From Hydractinia symbiolongicarpus (Eukaryota; Cnidaria; Hydrozoa; Anthoathecata; Hydractiniidae): DNA of 64,000 nucleotides. A program made the translations under genes and the position numbers. The notes below the pieces were generated by a model. The model ran no database searches. It saw only the letters and a list, made by a program, of their open reading frames with translations, and had not been told where the DNA came from. Within the stretch, counting starts at the first letter, position 1. Every line of letters begins with the position of its first letter. The stretch is from assembly GCF_029227915.1 (NCBI RefSeq), contig NC_079878.1, positions 15,314,001-15,378,000 on the forward strand. Reading direction: 5' to 3'. This document shows positions 35,781-48,200 of this stretch, piece by piece.

Positions 35781-36388
35781 TTAGTGAGCCTGACCTATTT
35801 AGAGGCAACTTTACCCGATAAGATTGCTGCAGAAAAGGTATTGTGTACCCTCTCACAATTGATAACATGTTTTGATCCTTGGTCAGATGTTCCCAGTTGT
35901 ATAGAAAATATTTTATTCTGCCAGCCAGGGGCGCAGGGGTATAACTTACCTGCTGTGTGGACTTTCTTCGTACTAAATAAGCTGATTAATTAATTAATCG
36001 TTCAATTTCCACGTGTTTTGTGAAGGGAAATTTTGTGATTTCCAAATCCGTTCATCATTTATCGCGCCTCTGGACAACAAACAGGCAAAAATATTTTGAT
36101 CTTTTAACCAATTCTGATCTTAGCTGCTAGACTAAATAATTATATTTTAAAAATATGTAGCTTGTATCGTTAGGGCTATGTGAAATGTGTAATTTCTTTT
36201 TTGGAATAAAAAATGTGATGAATAAGTTCCAATCGTTAGCATTCTTTTTGTTCCTGCCCCCAAAACATAACAAAAGATAGCCTACTCAACTAAACTCTAT
36301 TTGAGGATGTTAAAACGAGTTTTTCTTGTAAGTACTTCTGGATGAATTCATTTGGATCAGCTCGTGTGCTTTGCAAGTGTATAGTTTA
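35781..36388. other. Sequence after the gypsy RNase H, no recognised gene
   Basis: An open stretch at 35784-35993 (PDKIAAEKVLCTLSQLITCF) has no match to integrase motifs such as the H2C2 finger or D-D-E core. Function not recognised; it may be flanking DNA. Confidence 0.35.
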
Positions 36389-36805
36389 TCAGTCTGGTGT
36401 AACATTTACGTGGATCTTAGATGCGCTCTCCACCATCTCTTCGATGGTCGTTATGAAGTATTCAAATTCCAGAACGTTGCGATCGAAATAATCCGGATGT
36501 ACTTCCGATGCTCCTTGTTGTCCTTTATTAGTGTTGCTTCGCACTCCATTCGTTAAATCGTTTTTTATAAGACAGAACTTTATTTCTCGATCATTTGATT
36601 GAGCTAAATTTTGTGCTTGATCGGACGAGCGAACATTGACGTCTGGAATTATAGATTTATGCATTGTTCGTTGTGTATCATCTTCTTGAGCCAACCTATA
36701 ACCAGTACTTCTGAAGAGATAAAGGTTTTGGTCGTTTTTGTATTGTGTTCGTAAATAAAATTGTCTGACCAACAACATACTAACAACAATTCTTGGAAGT
36801 TGCAA
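36389..36805 (-). pseudogene. BEL/Pao-like Gag fragment (tentative)
   Basis: A 138-codon minus-strand frame ends with VHPDYFDRNVLEFEYFITTI and EEMVES. The pattern of F-x-G/R-x-x-L-E-F/Y-x-x-F-x-x-x-F-x-E resembles the start of the DUF1759-type Gag domain of BEL/Pao retrotransposons. Upstream is a Gln/Asn/Ser-rich region with DNREIKFCLIKNDLTNG. No start or neighbouring Pol is visible, so this is a fragment. Confidence 0.45.
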
Positions 36806-37174
36806 TCACTTCTCTCGAAATCGTACATGTGTTGTAACATATTATCGATGTTGCGTTCGTTCAACTTGATCTACGACAAAAAACTGATGACAACTCGAAT
36901 CAACGTCAAGTTACTTTACGCTAATTTTGTTTAAGCTGCATCATCTTAAAACGAACTCCCCTGGTCCCAATGCGCTAGGATAAACTGCTCTTATCAGAAA
37001 ATCTATGCGGATTTCTACGCTCGCCTGAGCCAGAGTTTCATCGTTTGACACCGGCATAGTATGACACCCCGAATGGCCATTTTTGACGAATTTAACCGTT
37101 AGTCAAACAAACAGCCTGGATGTGTTAGTATCTTCGCCATTGAGCGTTTTAAAATGATTTTGCTTGCACCAATA

Positions 37175-37226
37175 AAGGGGTGCCATATAATTCAGATACG
37201 GAGACCTGAATTATATGGCACCCCTT
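37175..37226. repeat. Solo perfect hairpin matching the satellite monomer's hairpin
   Basis: The arm AAGGGGTGCCATATAATTCA (21 bp with the following G, 37175-37195) pairs perfectly with 37206-37226 across a 10-nt loop. The same arm sequence opens the hairpin present in every monomer of the 56.4-63.1 kb satellite. Confidence 0.93.
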
Positions 37227-37229
37227 GTT

Positions 37230-39655
37230 GAGGGGTTATGTGTCTGTTAGGAGGTGTCGGTCTAGTCACGGACTAGTCGTTAGCTCGTGAGACAATCTAC
37301 GAAAATTTGCCCGTCGTTTTCATTTACCGACCGTTTTTTCATGCATCTGTTATGAAGCTACTTTGCACAAGTCATGTTCCCTGAAATGATCCACCCTAGG
37401 CACTAAAGTATTATGCACTACACACTATCCTTTTTGTAGTCAAATTTGACAAAGTTAAATCACAAATTCATTTGATCAACTATGCCCTTTTTATATGCAA
37501 TACATATTTACTTGAGAAAAAGGCTCCTCTTGTAAACAGATTTTAAAACAGGTAAGAACATAATACAACAATTTCAGCAGAAAAAATAAAACCATCCAGC
37601 TTCGGCCTTCAGAATTTAAATTTAACAATCGTATTGTATTATAAGTCGCTTTGCTAATTCAAACTAAAACGCGGGGAAAATGGTCAATAAACTAAAAATC
37701 AACTTAAATTTTAAAAAGTATTCTTCTTCTCTTCTCCATCAGTTTTTGTTATTTCTTTCAAAAGGCGCGAATAATTAATAATAATTAAAATTATCGAATT
37801 AGGATAAACGCCACAGCATCAATAGTTGATCTCAAACACTTCTACCATAAGCTTTTATTTCCAGCACTTTTTGAACAAAAGAAATCCAAAAAAAATATAA
37901 AACAAAAGTCAATTGAAACAATGTTATTAACAGAAAGAATATATTTTGCAGTCCGAAAACGTCCCGAAAATACCAGGCACCATTCTCACCTCGTTATGAA
38001 ACGCTCTTAACGAAAAAAAACTCTGCACAGGAGAGGGTTGGTTAAAAATAACATGTAAGTTTATTGCATCATCAAGAAAAAAGACTTCTTTTGTTATTTT
38101 TAGGATAAAACTTTGTTAGGATGCATATCTAACTGGAATAAGAAACTCTATTGTGTTGTGTGTTGAAATTATGGTGATTTAATAACTATAAATGTAAATA
38201 TCAAGGTCTCTAAAATTTAATCTTAACACGCTCAGGTTATGGATTTTCTTATAATTTTCTTAAGATTTAGAGGCTCTGGAGGCTAAGTAGTTTTTTTTAT
38301 ATTGAAATAAAAAAAAGCGTCGCTTGTGCAGTATTAATAAACTCATTTAATATGGCGAAATTGAACACCTTGGTCTAAGCATATTTTATAAGAGATATTT
38401 AAGATATTCCTCGCTTGGGAAGTTTGTAAGGTTCATTGTTGATGTGTTTATTGCGCTGGTTAATGTAATCAGGTGTATTCATTGTTGATGTTCAACATGT
38501 TAAAAAAAACCCAATTTTTGGCGGGAAACTAGTTAGTTTCTCATAAAAAACACTGTGTATCACATTTTTTGAACAGTAATTTGAAAGTCATGTTAAGAAT
38601 TGTTTCAGGCCTACAATATCGATTTTTTAAGAATAACGGAGCTCAAACAGAAAAGTAGCGATATGCACAATGAAACGTATGGCGTTTTATTTATAATTAT
38701 CACTCGCTTTTTCTGGATGCACGCAATTAGAAAAATATGTATGAAACACATTTTCCTAATTCGATAGAGAGCGTCTAATAAAGAATTTACAATAAATATT
38801 TTCACCTTTTCTAATTCCGCTTTATAAAACAGGAAGGGTTGTTAGACAAGTTATGGTGTGTCTACAAAAATGTTTCGCAGAAGTCGTGACATCAAAAGAA
38901 AACAAGAAGCCCTGCGGCGTAAAGATTTCCGCCATTAGCAATAATCTGAAAAAGTACGGAACTTTAAAGAGGACTGAGAAGTATGGGGGGAACAAAATCA
39001 TTGAATATTCTAAAATTTTAAATTTAAATTTTTGATTATTATTGTAACTGTAAATCATAGCTGACTTAACTTACATAAACTTCATTTCTTTATAAAAACA
39101 ATTTAAAAAAAAATAATAAACCTGAAAATTGATGAACAATAAAAACAAAATAAGAACAATGGCAAGGCTGAAAATTTATCTATTTTCTCTTTTTTTCTGA
39201 AAAACAACTTGGAAAATATCTTTAAAGGTGGCAGGATTTTTTTTTTTACATAATCAGTTACGAAAGGTTATTTTCATAAGGCTACATATTCTTTTTTCTT
39301 TTGCAACACACTAGTCACGATTTTATAGCTATAATACATTATCTTTCACCAAAAATATTCAGTCTCAACAATTCCTCTTTTAATTAAAAATCGTGAATAA
39401 TTAATTAGTTCTGCTGAATATAGCTTTAGTCCACGTGCTTGCAAAATTGTACAGAAGGAAATGACGTAATTATTAAAGGGAAACATTAATAACATCAAAG
39501 ATGGCGCATTATAAGACGATCTTCATTATGCTACACTGCACAAGCGTTATCTTTCGATAGCATATAAAATTTAAAATAAAGTATTGTTCATTGGATAATA
39601 AAACAAGTTGTTGCACTGTTAGGATTCTTACTGGCTTAAAAGTCATTTTAGCCTC
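37230..39655. other. AT-rich intergenic region
   Basis: No gene recognised. Small open frames on both strands (for example 38853-39035) overlap one another and lack domain features. Confidence 0.4.
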
Positions 39656-39660
39656 GCTAA

Positions 39661-39750
39661 ACGTCCAGCCTAGCCGCGCTGTCTCTATCTATCTCTCTAT
39701 CTCCTCAGCCGATTTTAAAGATTCCGCCTTCGCTGGCGGATATCAAAAGA
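39661..39750 (+). repeat. Dispersed 90-bp repeat, copy A
   Basis: It shares CGTCCAG, CTATCTCTCTATCT, GATTTTAAAGATTCCGCC and GGCGGA..TATCAAA with copies B (about 42516) and C (about 50249), all in the same orientation. TCCGCC/GGCGGA can form a short stem. Confidence 0.8.
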
Positions 39751-41340
39751 TATAGGAAGTCGACCGGATTTAACAATTCCCGCCACACTCATAAGCTCTT
39801 GTGAGGTTTCCGTTTTTCCTAGGTCCGTCTGTTGGAGATACAGAAGTGGGTACGCAGGTTCCTCGTGCTTGCTTTTGTTGCTTTTAATACGGTCGTTCAA
39901 ACCGCGATTTTAAGGAAAAAAAGTGTGCGCATGTTCCAAAAATTTTTTTTAAAAAAAGCGCCTGCGGCATAACATTATGACGTCATCGATATTGACCTCA
40001 CTCCCTATTATCTTGTTTTAGTGTCCTAATAAAAGAAAATTTAACATTTTTTTATTTTAAAACTAAAGAAGGATGACCATAGACTACTATCTCGCCTTTG
40101 GTTTCTACCCGGGGCAGCCTAAACAGACGGCAAGGTGCACAAAACCCCGGATGGCTAGCTCACAATTTACCAGTACAGGAACATTCTGACGCAAAGTTTT
40201 GCCTAAAGCGTTCTATCGTATAAGTTAGTAGCTGCCACTTTTTTTACTACTAAAATTTTGAGCTTTTCTACACCATACATTTCACTTTCGTTTTCACAAA
40301 AAAAAATGGTTGACAACTATTAGAAATGTAAAATGGACGCTAATAAACAAAGAACCAACGATATTATACTTCAAAATTAAATTTTAAAAGGAAAATAATA
40401 ATTCATCTGATCTGTAACCTTAGCTACCTCTAACGTTGGTCTTGATTAGTTTTCTAGAAGCCTGCTAAAACTAAACGTAAATCTGAGAAAGCTAGCTTCA
40501 CTCAGACTCAGTGGACCCCAATGGAAATAATCCACTCACAATTGGTTTTTGTGATTTTCTGGGCTAGAAACACTTTAAATATTCATTATTGTTGTTGTTG
40601 TTGTTAGACTAGCAACTGATTGCAAATGAAAAAAAATTGTACAGTTATATATATGTTAAACGAAAAAGATAACAATTTACACATTTTTAGACATTTCAGC
40701 CTAGACCAATCCCTAATCGTGAGATTTTTTACCATGAAAGTCAATCTGAATTATATAAAAATACTTTACAAATTAGGCTATTACAAGTATTTTTTATTTC
40801 AATTCATAATCTGTATTTAATGAATATATTCTTATTTCAAACGCATCCAACAAAAAGTGGTAATCGAGCAAATCAGCAAGCTCTTCTGTTTCATCATTGT
40901 TCCATCTTTTTTTTTAACCGCTTCTGTCAACAAATCTTCACATGCAAATCACGTTTGAATGACGCTTGAAATTGTGAATTGTTGGGTCAAAATTAGTTCA
41001 ATGAAATCGTGCCAACATGTTTTGTATCATAGAACAATTTGGGATTGGTTCCCTAAAATGTGAAAAAACAGAAAGTACAATAAAAACTACCAGAATCACC
41101 CAGAACCACAAAGACGCATGTGTGGCAATCGATTTCAATCTTTTATAATTCAATAATTTAACGGACCAGCCATCAACGTTCAATGGACCCAGGGCACAAA
41201 CCTCGTACAGCCGACTTCCCGAAAAACGAAAAGTTTCTTTTTCAAGTCTCAATTATAAAATGTAATTTTTTGTACGAAAAAGTTTCATAATTCCCAACTT
41301 CTTACTAAATATAAGGTTCTTCTACCTAACAGGAGTCTTT
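39751..41340. other. Intergenic region without recognised genes
   Basis: AT-rich. It holds a short (GTT)n run near 40591 and no supported coding or RNA feature. Confidence 0.4.
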
Positions 41341-41353
41341 TCCTTTAAAGTCT

Positions 41354-41725
41354 ATGGAATACACGTTCGATATCGGTTTAAGAGACAAAAAATTTAAAGA
41401 ACGCCTACTCTGCGAAAACGACATCACATTTGAAAAAGTACTATCCAACTGCAGAGCTAGTGCGGTATCAAAGTTGCAAACTAAGTCTATTCTCACAACA
41501 AGCCTGACTCAACTCAATCGTCATCAACTGCTAATTCTGATATCAATCAGATGATCCATCGTCAAAAAAGCAAAGAAGTCATGAAATGCAAATTCTGTGC
41601 CCAGCGAACGGCAAAATATGCAATACAATGATTACGTATAAAATAGACACTGGTGCTTGTGTAAACGTTCTATCGATCTCTGTCTTTCAACGTCTCAGCA
41701 AAAAAGCAATGAGTGTGACATCCTA
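41354..41725 (+). pseudogene. Retroelement Gag and protease fragment
   Basis: The open stretch 41354-41554 reads GLRDKKFKERLLCENDITFE and KVLSNCRASAVSKLQTKS, typical of the C-terminal part of a gypsy-type Gag. In shifted frames it is followed by a partial zinc knuckle (MKCKFCAQRTAKYAIQ) and an aspartic protease start, KIDTGACVNVLSISVFQRLS, with the DTGA catalytic triad. Nothing of the reverse transcriptase follows. It is an isolated relic of a different retroelement from the one at 31-36 kb. Confidence 0.68.
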
Positions 41726-42515
41726 CTCATATATTTTATATACCACACAAAAACCTGCTTGAAAAGTTTCACTCTGAAATTATTCTTGAATTAATGTTGC
41801 ATAGTCCATTTTTATCTTTAATATATTATAAAAAAATATTTACACCTGTGAAAAACATGTCAATTTCCTATGTGCTCAATCAAGTTTTTGAAATTTGATA
41901 TCTTAAGAACTGCCCTAGATTTTTAAATGCTTTTCGTTAAAGTTATGTGCAGGACTTTTGGGGTATGAGAGGCTTTATGTCGTACAGTTTTCCACTATGA
42001 TGAAAGGCTCGTTGATAGACAAAGTAAAGTTGACATAAATTCTGTGTGCAAACAGTGGTGTTACCTGCACTTTTTACGGTATATGCAGCTTATTAGCACT
42101 CACATCACATTATTCTCTGGTTTCTGAAAGCTATGGCATGTCCACTTCTTAAGCTTGCTAAATTTAGTAATGTTTCAGAATTTGGGTATCAAAATATAAT
42201 CTTACCGAAGCAGTCGACGACAATTTCTGCACACCAACAACAGAAGTACGATGGGTGTCTTGTATATATATATATATATTTATGTATTTATATCGTATTC
42301 ACAGTATCAAATATATAGCTAGTTAGCAATAAATCAATTTAGCAAACTGCTTTTCACCAACATGAAACTTTCTGGCTACCTAAATAAATTCCCTGGGTGG
42401 GAGGGAATTACCCTTTGTATATATATTTCTATTAGTTTAAAACGCAATATAGCCTCGTTCTCAGAACTAAATGTGTCAAAACGAGAATTTAGGCTTTAGC
42501 CTGGATAAGTTTTAG

Positions 42516-42612
42516 GCGTCCAGGCTCTGGGCTGTCTCTATCTATCTATCTCTCTATCTTCCCAGGCGATTTTAAAGATTCCGCCCTCGCCGGCGGAAAT
42601 CAACAAGAAGCC
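42516..42612 (+). repeat. Dispersed 90-bp repeat, copy B
   Basis: The same family as the copies at 39661 and 50249; here the CTAT/TCTC tract is longer. A partial inverted echo (GAAGATTTCCGCCTTG) lies near 42626. Confidence 0.8.
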
Positions 42613-45186
42613 TCAAGGCTTGAAGATTTCCGCCTTGTCAAGAGAAACTTTCCACAGAGCAAAACGTCTAATGGTCGACCCAAGGCTGAGATTTCAAATT
42701 TAAAAACAGGATAAATGATTGAATAATTGCGCAAAACTATGTGACTTAACCGCTTTTTGAGGCTTTTTGACTATTCCATTTCTTGAGTAATTTTAGTTGT
42801 AAAAACAATGATTTGAGTCTGGGATTGTGAGTCTGTTCATGTTCTTATAACATTGTTCTTATATAAAAAAGGGGTTAAAGTAACCTGGTCTGAAAAGTAT
42901 TAAATATGGGCGACAAATAACCCAATTTAGATATACTTCAATTTAATTACACCTGAATAAATAACAAAAATATACAGATTTACACACAGTTACATGATAC
43001 AAATTCTGTAAAATCATAGAAGAACCATAGACGTCTAGTTTCCCTTAAAAATAATGTGAAGTAAATACTATTAACCAAAATAAGACTAAAATAAATGATA
43101 TAAATATATATTAGTTTTAGTGATTCATTTTTCACAAATTAATGTTTGCAGTTTACTCTGTCAACATTTTTTTGGAAATGCTGATAATGGCTGTGTTAGA
43201 TTATGGCTGACCTAAAAAAGAAAGAAAAATACTAAAAAAACATATATGAAGAACTCAAAATAATCTTATCACATTAATGGGATATTGTTTTGTGCCCTAT
43301 ATATTTAAAGATGACAGGTATAAATGCAAGATAAAATAAAATATTTCACCATTTTATGAAGTTTTGATAAAAAAATCAGGTGATACTGTGAACGCCAAGT
43401 ATTTGTGATGTCTGTCTTTCCAAAAAGAATACCTGCGTGTTCAAAGACAAATTTTGGAAGTTTTATAAATATTTAATTTTTTTGAAAGTTCCTAAACTTG
43501 CCTAAAAGCATCCCTAAAATGTTATATTCAACAGTGACCAAGAATACCATATTTACTCTAGTCTATTATTACTTCACCACTGGATTAGTGTTTTAACCAA
43601 CAAATAGAGGTGGGTTTAGCAGGAATCCTATATTGCAGGATATATAGGCCGGATAAGTTGAATTATTTTTGGGTAAAAAACCTGAGTGTAGTATTGTTTT
43701 TAGCAAAACTTAGGAATTTTTTAACACAGTTTGGAAATATGAAGCATAAGAAGTATAAACACCTACCTCAAATCTTTTCCAGGCTATAAGCAATACCTTT
43801 ATAACTTTTTTTTTTCAATTTCAATATGCATTCAAACTTGTTGTAAGAGCCTAAACTTGCCAAGGGTACAAATTATTTGCACAATAAATTTTCCTGAAAC
43901 TTATTTTTGTGGGTAAGTGGTACACAAAATGCTTCAATTTGCAGAATATATGCGAAATGTGCAGTATTAATTTTTGGTTGCCTAAAGTTCAATTATTTTA
44001 GCAGAGGCAAAATCAGTATTTTGTCTAACATAGTATTCAGAAGTTAGGGCATTTACAAATGAGCAACATAGAACTTAATAACTTAGATCCTAAAGAAATC
44101 AAAGTATGAAGAAATGAAAAAAATTTTAATTGTTGCGGCTAGCTGAAATGGAAAATTTTGCAGAATAATTTTTTAGAACCGTATTTGACTGATTTCTAAA
44201 ATTTCTGTGGAACATTTTTGCAGATTTGTCCCAAAGTTCTGCAAAAAAAAGTTCCACAAAAATTTCTTCCACAGATAGTGTATGCTAATTTTGAAAATAT
44301 TTTTTACAATCCATGGCAAAAAAGGCAGGATTACTTGAATAACAGGGAAACTGGATAATAGAGTAAATATGTACAGTATACTTGATGCTTTTTTAAAGCT
44401 ACATTTACATGTTTTTGTGCACACCAGGGAGAATTTTTATTCATAACCTCATGAATGTAATGTAAGTTACGACACACTTACATACAAATTAAGCTCGTAT
44501 GTCAGGTTTTTTATGGAGCAAATTGTTTTGCTTGTTACACAATGTAACACAATGTAGTCCATAGGCCAAAATATATAAGAAAAAATGTTTGATTTAGGAT
44601 TCAAATTTATAAAAATGTTTTTTGAATATTTGTGTACAAAACAATATAGCAATTAATAAAGGACTTGTTATCTTAGTACAAAAGTACACAGCCCTTTTCA
44701 TAAAGTTCATAAAGAATGTTATCAGAAAAATGCACTGTAGATTTGCCTGTCAAAGTTTGTAATTTTGATCTGCTGCTGACGCTGCATTATAACGATAGTC
44801 GTGTTAAATATAAGAAAACACTTATTTTACGTTCTTTATGTAAAACTTTATATGCAAAATAGTCTGTAGCTAGCTAGCTACATGACATGCAAATGTAGCT
44901 TAAATTGGTCAAACTTTCCTGAAAACTACTGCACCTTTTAGGCTATTAATCATCAGTTTTGGTTCCCAAACTGTTAAGTCAGGTAATGGGTTTGATCCCT
45001 AACTACATATAAGGAAGGCCATTTTATAGTTGGACAGAAATGCTAGGGAAATGCGTAGCTTAAGTAAGAGCTTTAAACACTCTGAAGAATCGCAAATATA
45101 AATCACTTTAACATAGCTAAGTAACAAACTAGCTAGAACATACAGCATTTTTTACCTGAGAAGTCTCATCGACCAAACATCCTGCT
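42613..45186. other. AT-rich intergenic region
   Basis: No coding, RNA or long repeat feature recognised. A short TAGC run lies near 44870. Confidence 0.4.
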
Positions 45187-45229
45187 GTTTTGCAAGGTTA
45201 GCAATAAATAACAGTAGCCAAAAGTACAC
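45187..45229 (+). repeat. Left target duplication and terminal inverted repeat of the MULE
   Basis: The 9-bp GTTTTGCAA (45187-45195) is followed by a 34-bp inverted repeat beginning GGTTAGCAATAAATAACAGT. Its exact reverse complement ends at 50007, followed by GTTTTGCAA again. Confidence 0.95.
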
Positions 45230-48200
45230 TTGTTTCCCGATAAAGTAGCGATCAAGTAGCTTAAAAATTTAAAGATTATCACGTTATTCGGTTCTTTTTT
45301 TAAATAAATACGTATGCAATATGAATGAAAAAGATATTCCTACAATATCGCCATTATCTAGTATGATAAAAATACTTCTGTTTTTATATGGAGTTGTTTT
45401 CCTTGTTACAGCTAAGATGTGTTGTATCATAGTCATAAGATTTTTTGTGACTATGACTGTATAATGTTTATGCACATCGAATAATTTTGCAAGTAACACA
45501 TTTTTTATTATATTGCGTATTTTATTATAATTATTCTTAAAAATTTACTCAAAAATTTGAATTTTTTTCTATAAAATAATAAACCTTTACTACAACTCTT
45601 TTCAAATGCCGAAGGTGAGTCTCGTTCAACTTTGGTACTTAATCCTTTGACGTTTTTTAGGTGGCAGCAGTCATACTAAACAGTATCACATTGCTCTGTC
45701 TTTGATTGAAGCACTCGATATAATCAAAACACATGAAATTGAAAACACTGTTCGATTTAGTACCATATTCTCAACGAAAGACTTTGGATCCACTGGTAGG
45801 CTTTTCTTTTTAAAGAACATTCTAAACTAAATGCATAATTTGACATATTGTAAAATTAATTCCAGATTTAAGAAAGAAAAAACACAAGGTTTACTGGTCA
45901 AGTGATGGAGTAAAGTTTTCCGGTTTGCCATTTATGTTTGTTGGAACAAAAATTTTGGATTGTCATTACGGAAAAGATAGGAACCTAAATTTGAAACTAT
46001 CAGTTAAAGAAAAAAGAGGAAAGGAACTGGTAAGGTTCACGATTTTTACTATATAATTGGATTTTAAAAAGAGTTACACAGAATAATATATCCCTTCTTG
46101 TTACAGCAAAACGATCATGGGTGTAGAAGGAAACACACTCGGGTTCAAGATTGTAAAAAGTTTGATTGTCCGGCACAAGTTATCATCACAGAAATGATAG
46201 AATTTCCAGAGTATCCGGTAGTTTTACATTTTGATTTCTTTTTCTTTAGATATGAAATTTCTGTAAACAGTAATACAACTTTGATGTATTTATATTAAAT
46301 ACTATTTAGGTTGTAAATGACACGGTGCGTAACCGGAAAAAGAAATCCGCAGACCTTCGAACTGATATATCTTCAGGAAAACAGATTAAACAAACTTGCA
46401 AATTTCTCGTTAGTATTCCTGATATTAGCAGTCATGAAGGTCATATAGTAACAAAGGTAGAAGTTCAATTGATTCAGACAATATGATTTATACTTCTGTT
46501 TAAAAGTAATTTTAATTGTTTTTCTATTTTTCTATTTAGGATTCCGGTATAACCCAAAAAATAGATTCAGAAATTGTTTCCAAAATCGATATGTATGTAA
46601 AGGAAGGTGTCACGGACACGAAAGATATGAAAAGATTGTTGAAAATACATGTCAAGAAAGAAATGTTTAAGGAAACAAAACTGCCAGAACCATCAAATAA
46701 AAGATTTTACCCACGGAATGCAACAATACGTAACCATGTAACTCATATTAGAAGAAAGTTGTGTCATTCACTTATCGATCAAGAGTGCCTTCAAAAAAAG
46801 ATAAAAGAATGGACAGATTCAGATCCAACCACTAAAATATACTTTAGACCTAAAGGTTTGTTTTTTGTATTTGTATGTCTATGATTGTTTTTTGTGTTTT
46901 AATGTTAAGTTATTACTAGTTAAATACTGGTGTGGAATTTTAATGCTTTCCCTTTAAGGCACTAATACTTCGAGTGATGAAATTAGTGAAACTGTAAATG
47001 ACTCAGAAGAAAGCGCTTCAGATGAAGATATTCAGAAAAATGTGAAACTTCCTTCAGAGAAAGAAATGCCACTTCTATTTGTTTACCAGAATGGTTGGCA
47101 AAAAAGTTTGTTAGAAAAATATGGAAGCGAAATGATATTACTCGATGCTACATACCGTACGACACGCTATGCCCTTCCTCTATTTTTCCTGGTTGTTAAA
47201 ACAAACGTAAACTATCAGATTGTGGGTATATTTGTTACCGAATTTGAAACAGAAGAATGCATTACCGAGGCATTGACAACTCTCAAATCTTGGAACAGTG
47301 ACCTAAAACCAAAATATGCCATGTCAGATTATTGCATAGAAGAGATTAAAAGTCTAGAAAAAGTGTTTGAAGGTACACACAATTATTTTGTCAGAGCAAC
47401 GTAATTACAGTTTCAAAGAAAAATCAAGTGTATATTTTATTTTTGTTTTTAGGGTGTACCGTATTTATATGTGATTTTCATCGGGAGCAGGCATGGGATT
47501 GTGGCCTGAAAAAGAAGGTGAATGGCTGCTCCGCTGACAGACTAAAAATATTAACCTTACTAAGACTGATTGCGCGCTCTGAGACCCTCTGCTCATGTGA
47601 AAACGCGATAGAAAATTTGAAGAAGTCTTCATTCTGGTCTGAACAAGAAGGACTTAGACACTACATCTCTAAGTATTGGCTTGGCATCAAATAGGTATTA
47701 TGACAGTTCTAACTTACTATGATTTACTTATAGAATTATTACTATTCATGTTATGTTACTATTACTATTAATGTTATGTTTCGTTTTATGGCGTTGGGTA
47801 GTGGCGTTTAGACAAAATCGGTTTTTGGTTGACTGCAATACTAATAATGGTGTGGAACGACAGAACAGTCTCTTGAAGCATAACTATTTATCAAATCATC
47901 GTCACAGCTCTTTGACTGGCATGCTCACTGTGGTGATTGAGGATTTTCTGCCAGATAAATACGAGAGGTAATTATGTCTTTAAATTCAATGGCTGACGAC
48001 CAAGACAATAAAATCTATTTGTAAAAATATTTCTTAACAGCTATTCGAATCAGAATCAAATGATGAGTTCTCAATACATGCCATATGCGGATGACATTGA
48101 TGAATGGTTGAAAGATCGCCCTCGTGGCATGATTAAGCATTGTTTATTGAGAAAATCTTTGGGTGAACAGTTGGACTCAACCGGTATAAAAATCATAGAG

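Noticed and set aside
35784-35993. Possible integrase start after RNase H
   Set aside because: No H-H-C-C finger or catalytic motif is present; it is better read as flanking sequence.
38853-39058. Overlapping ORFs on both strands
   Set aside because: Mutual shadows without domain features or splice context.
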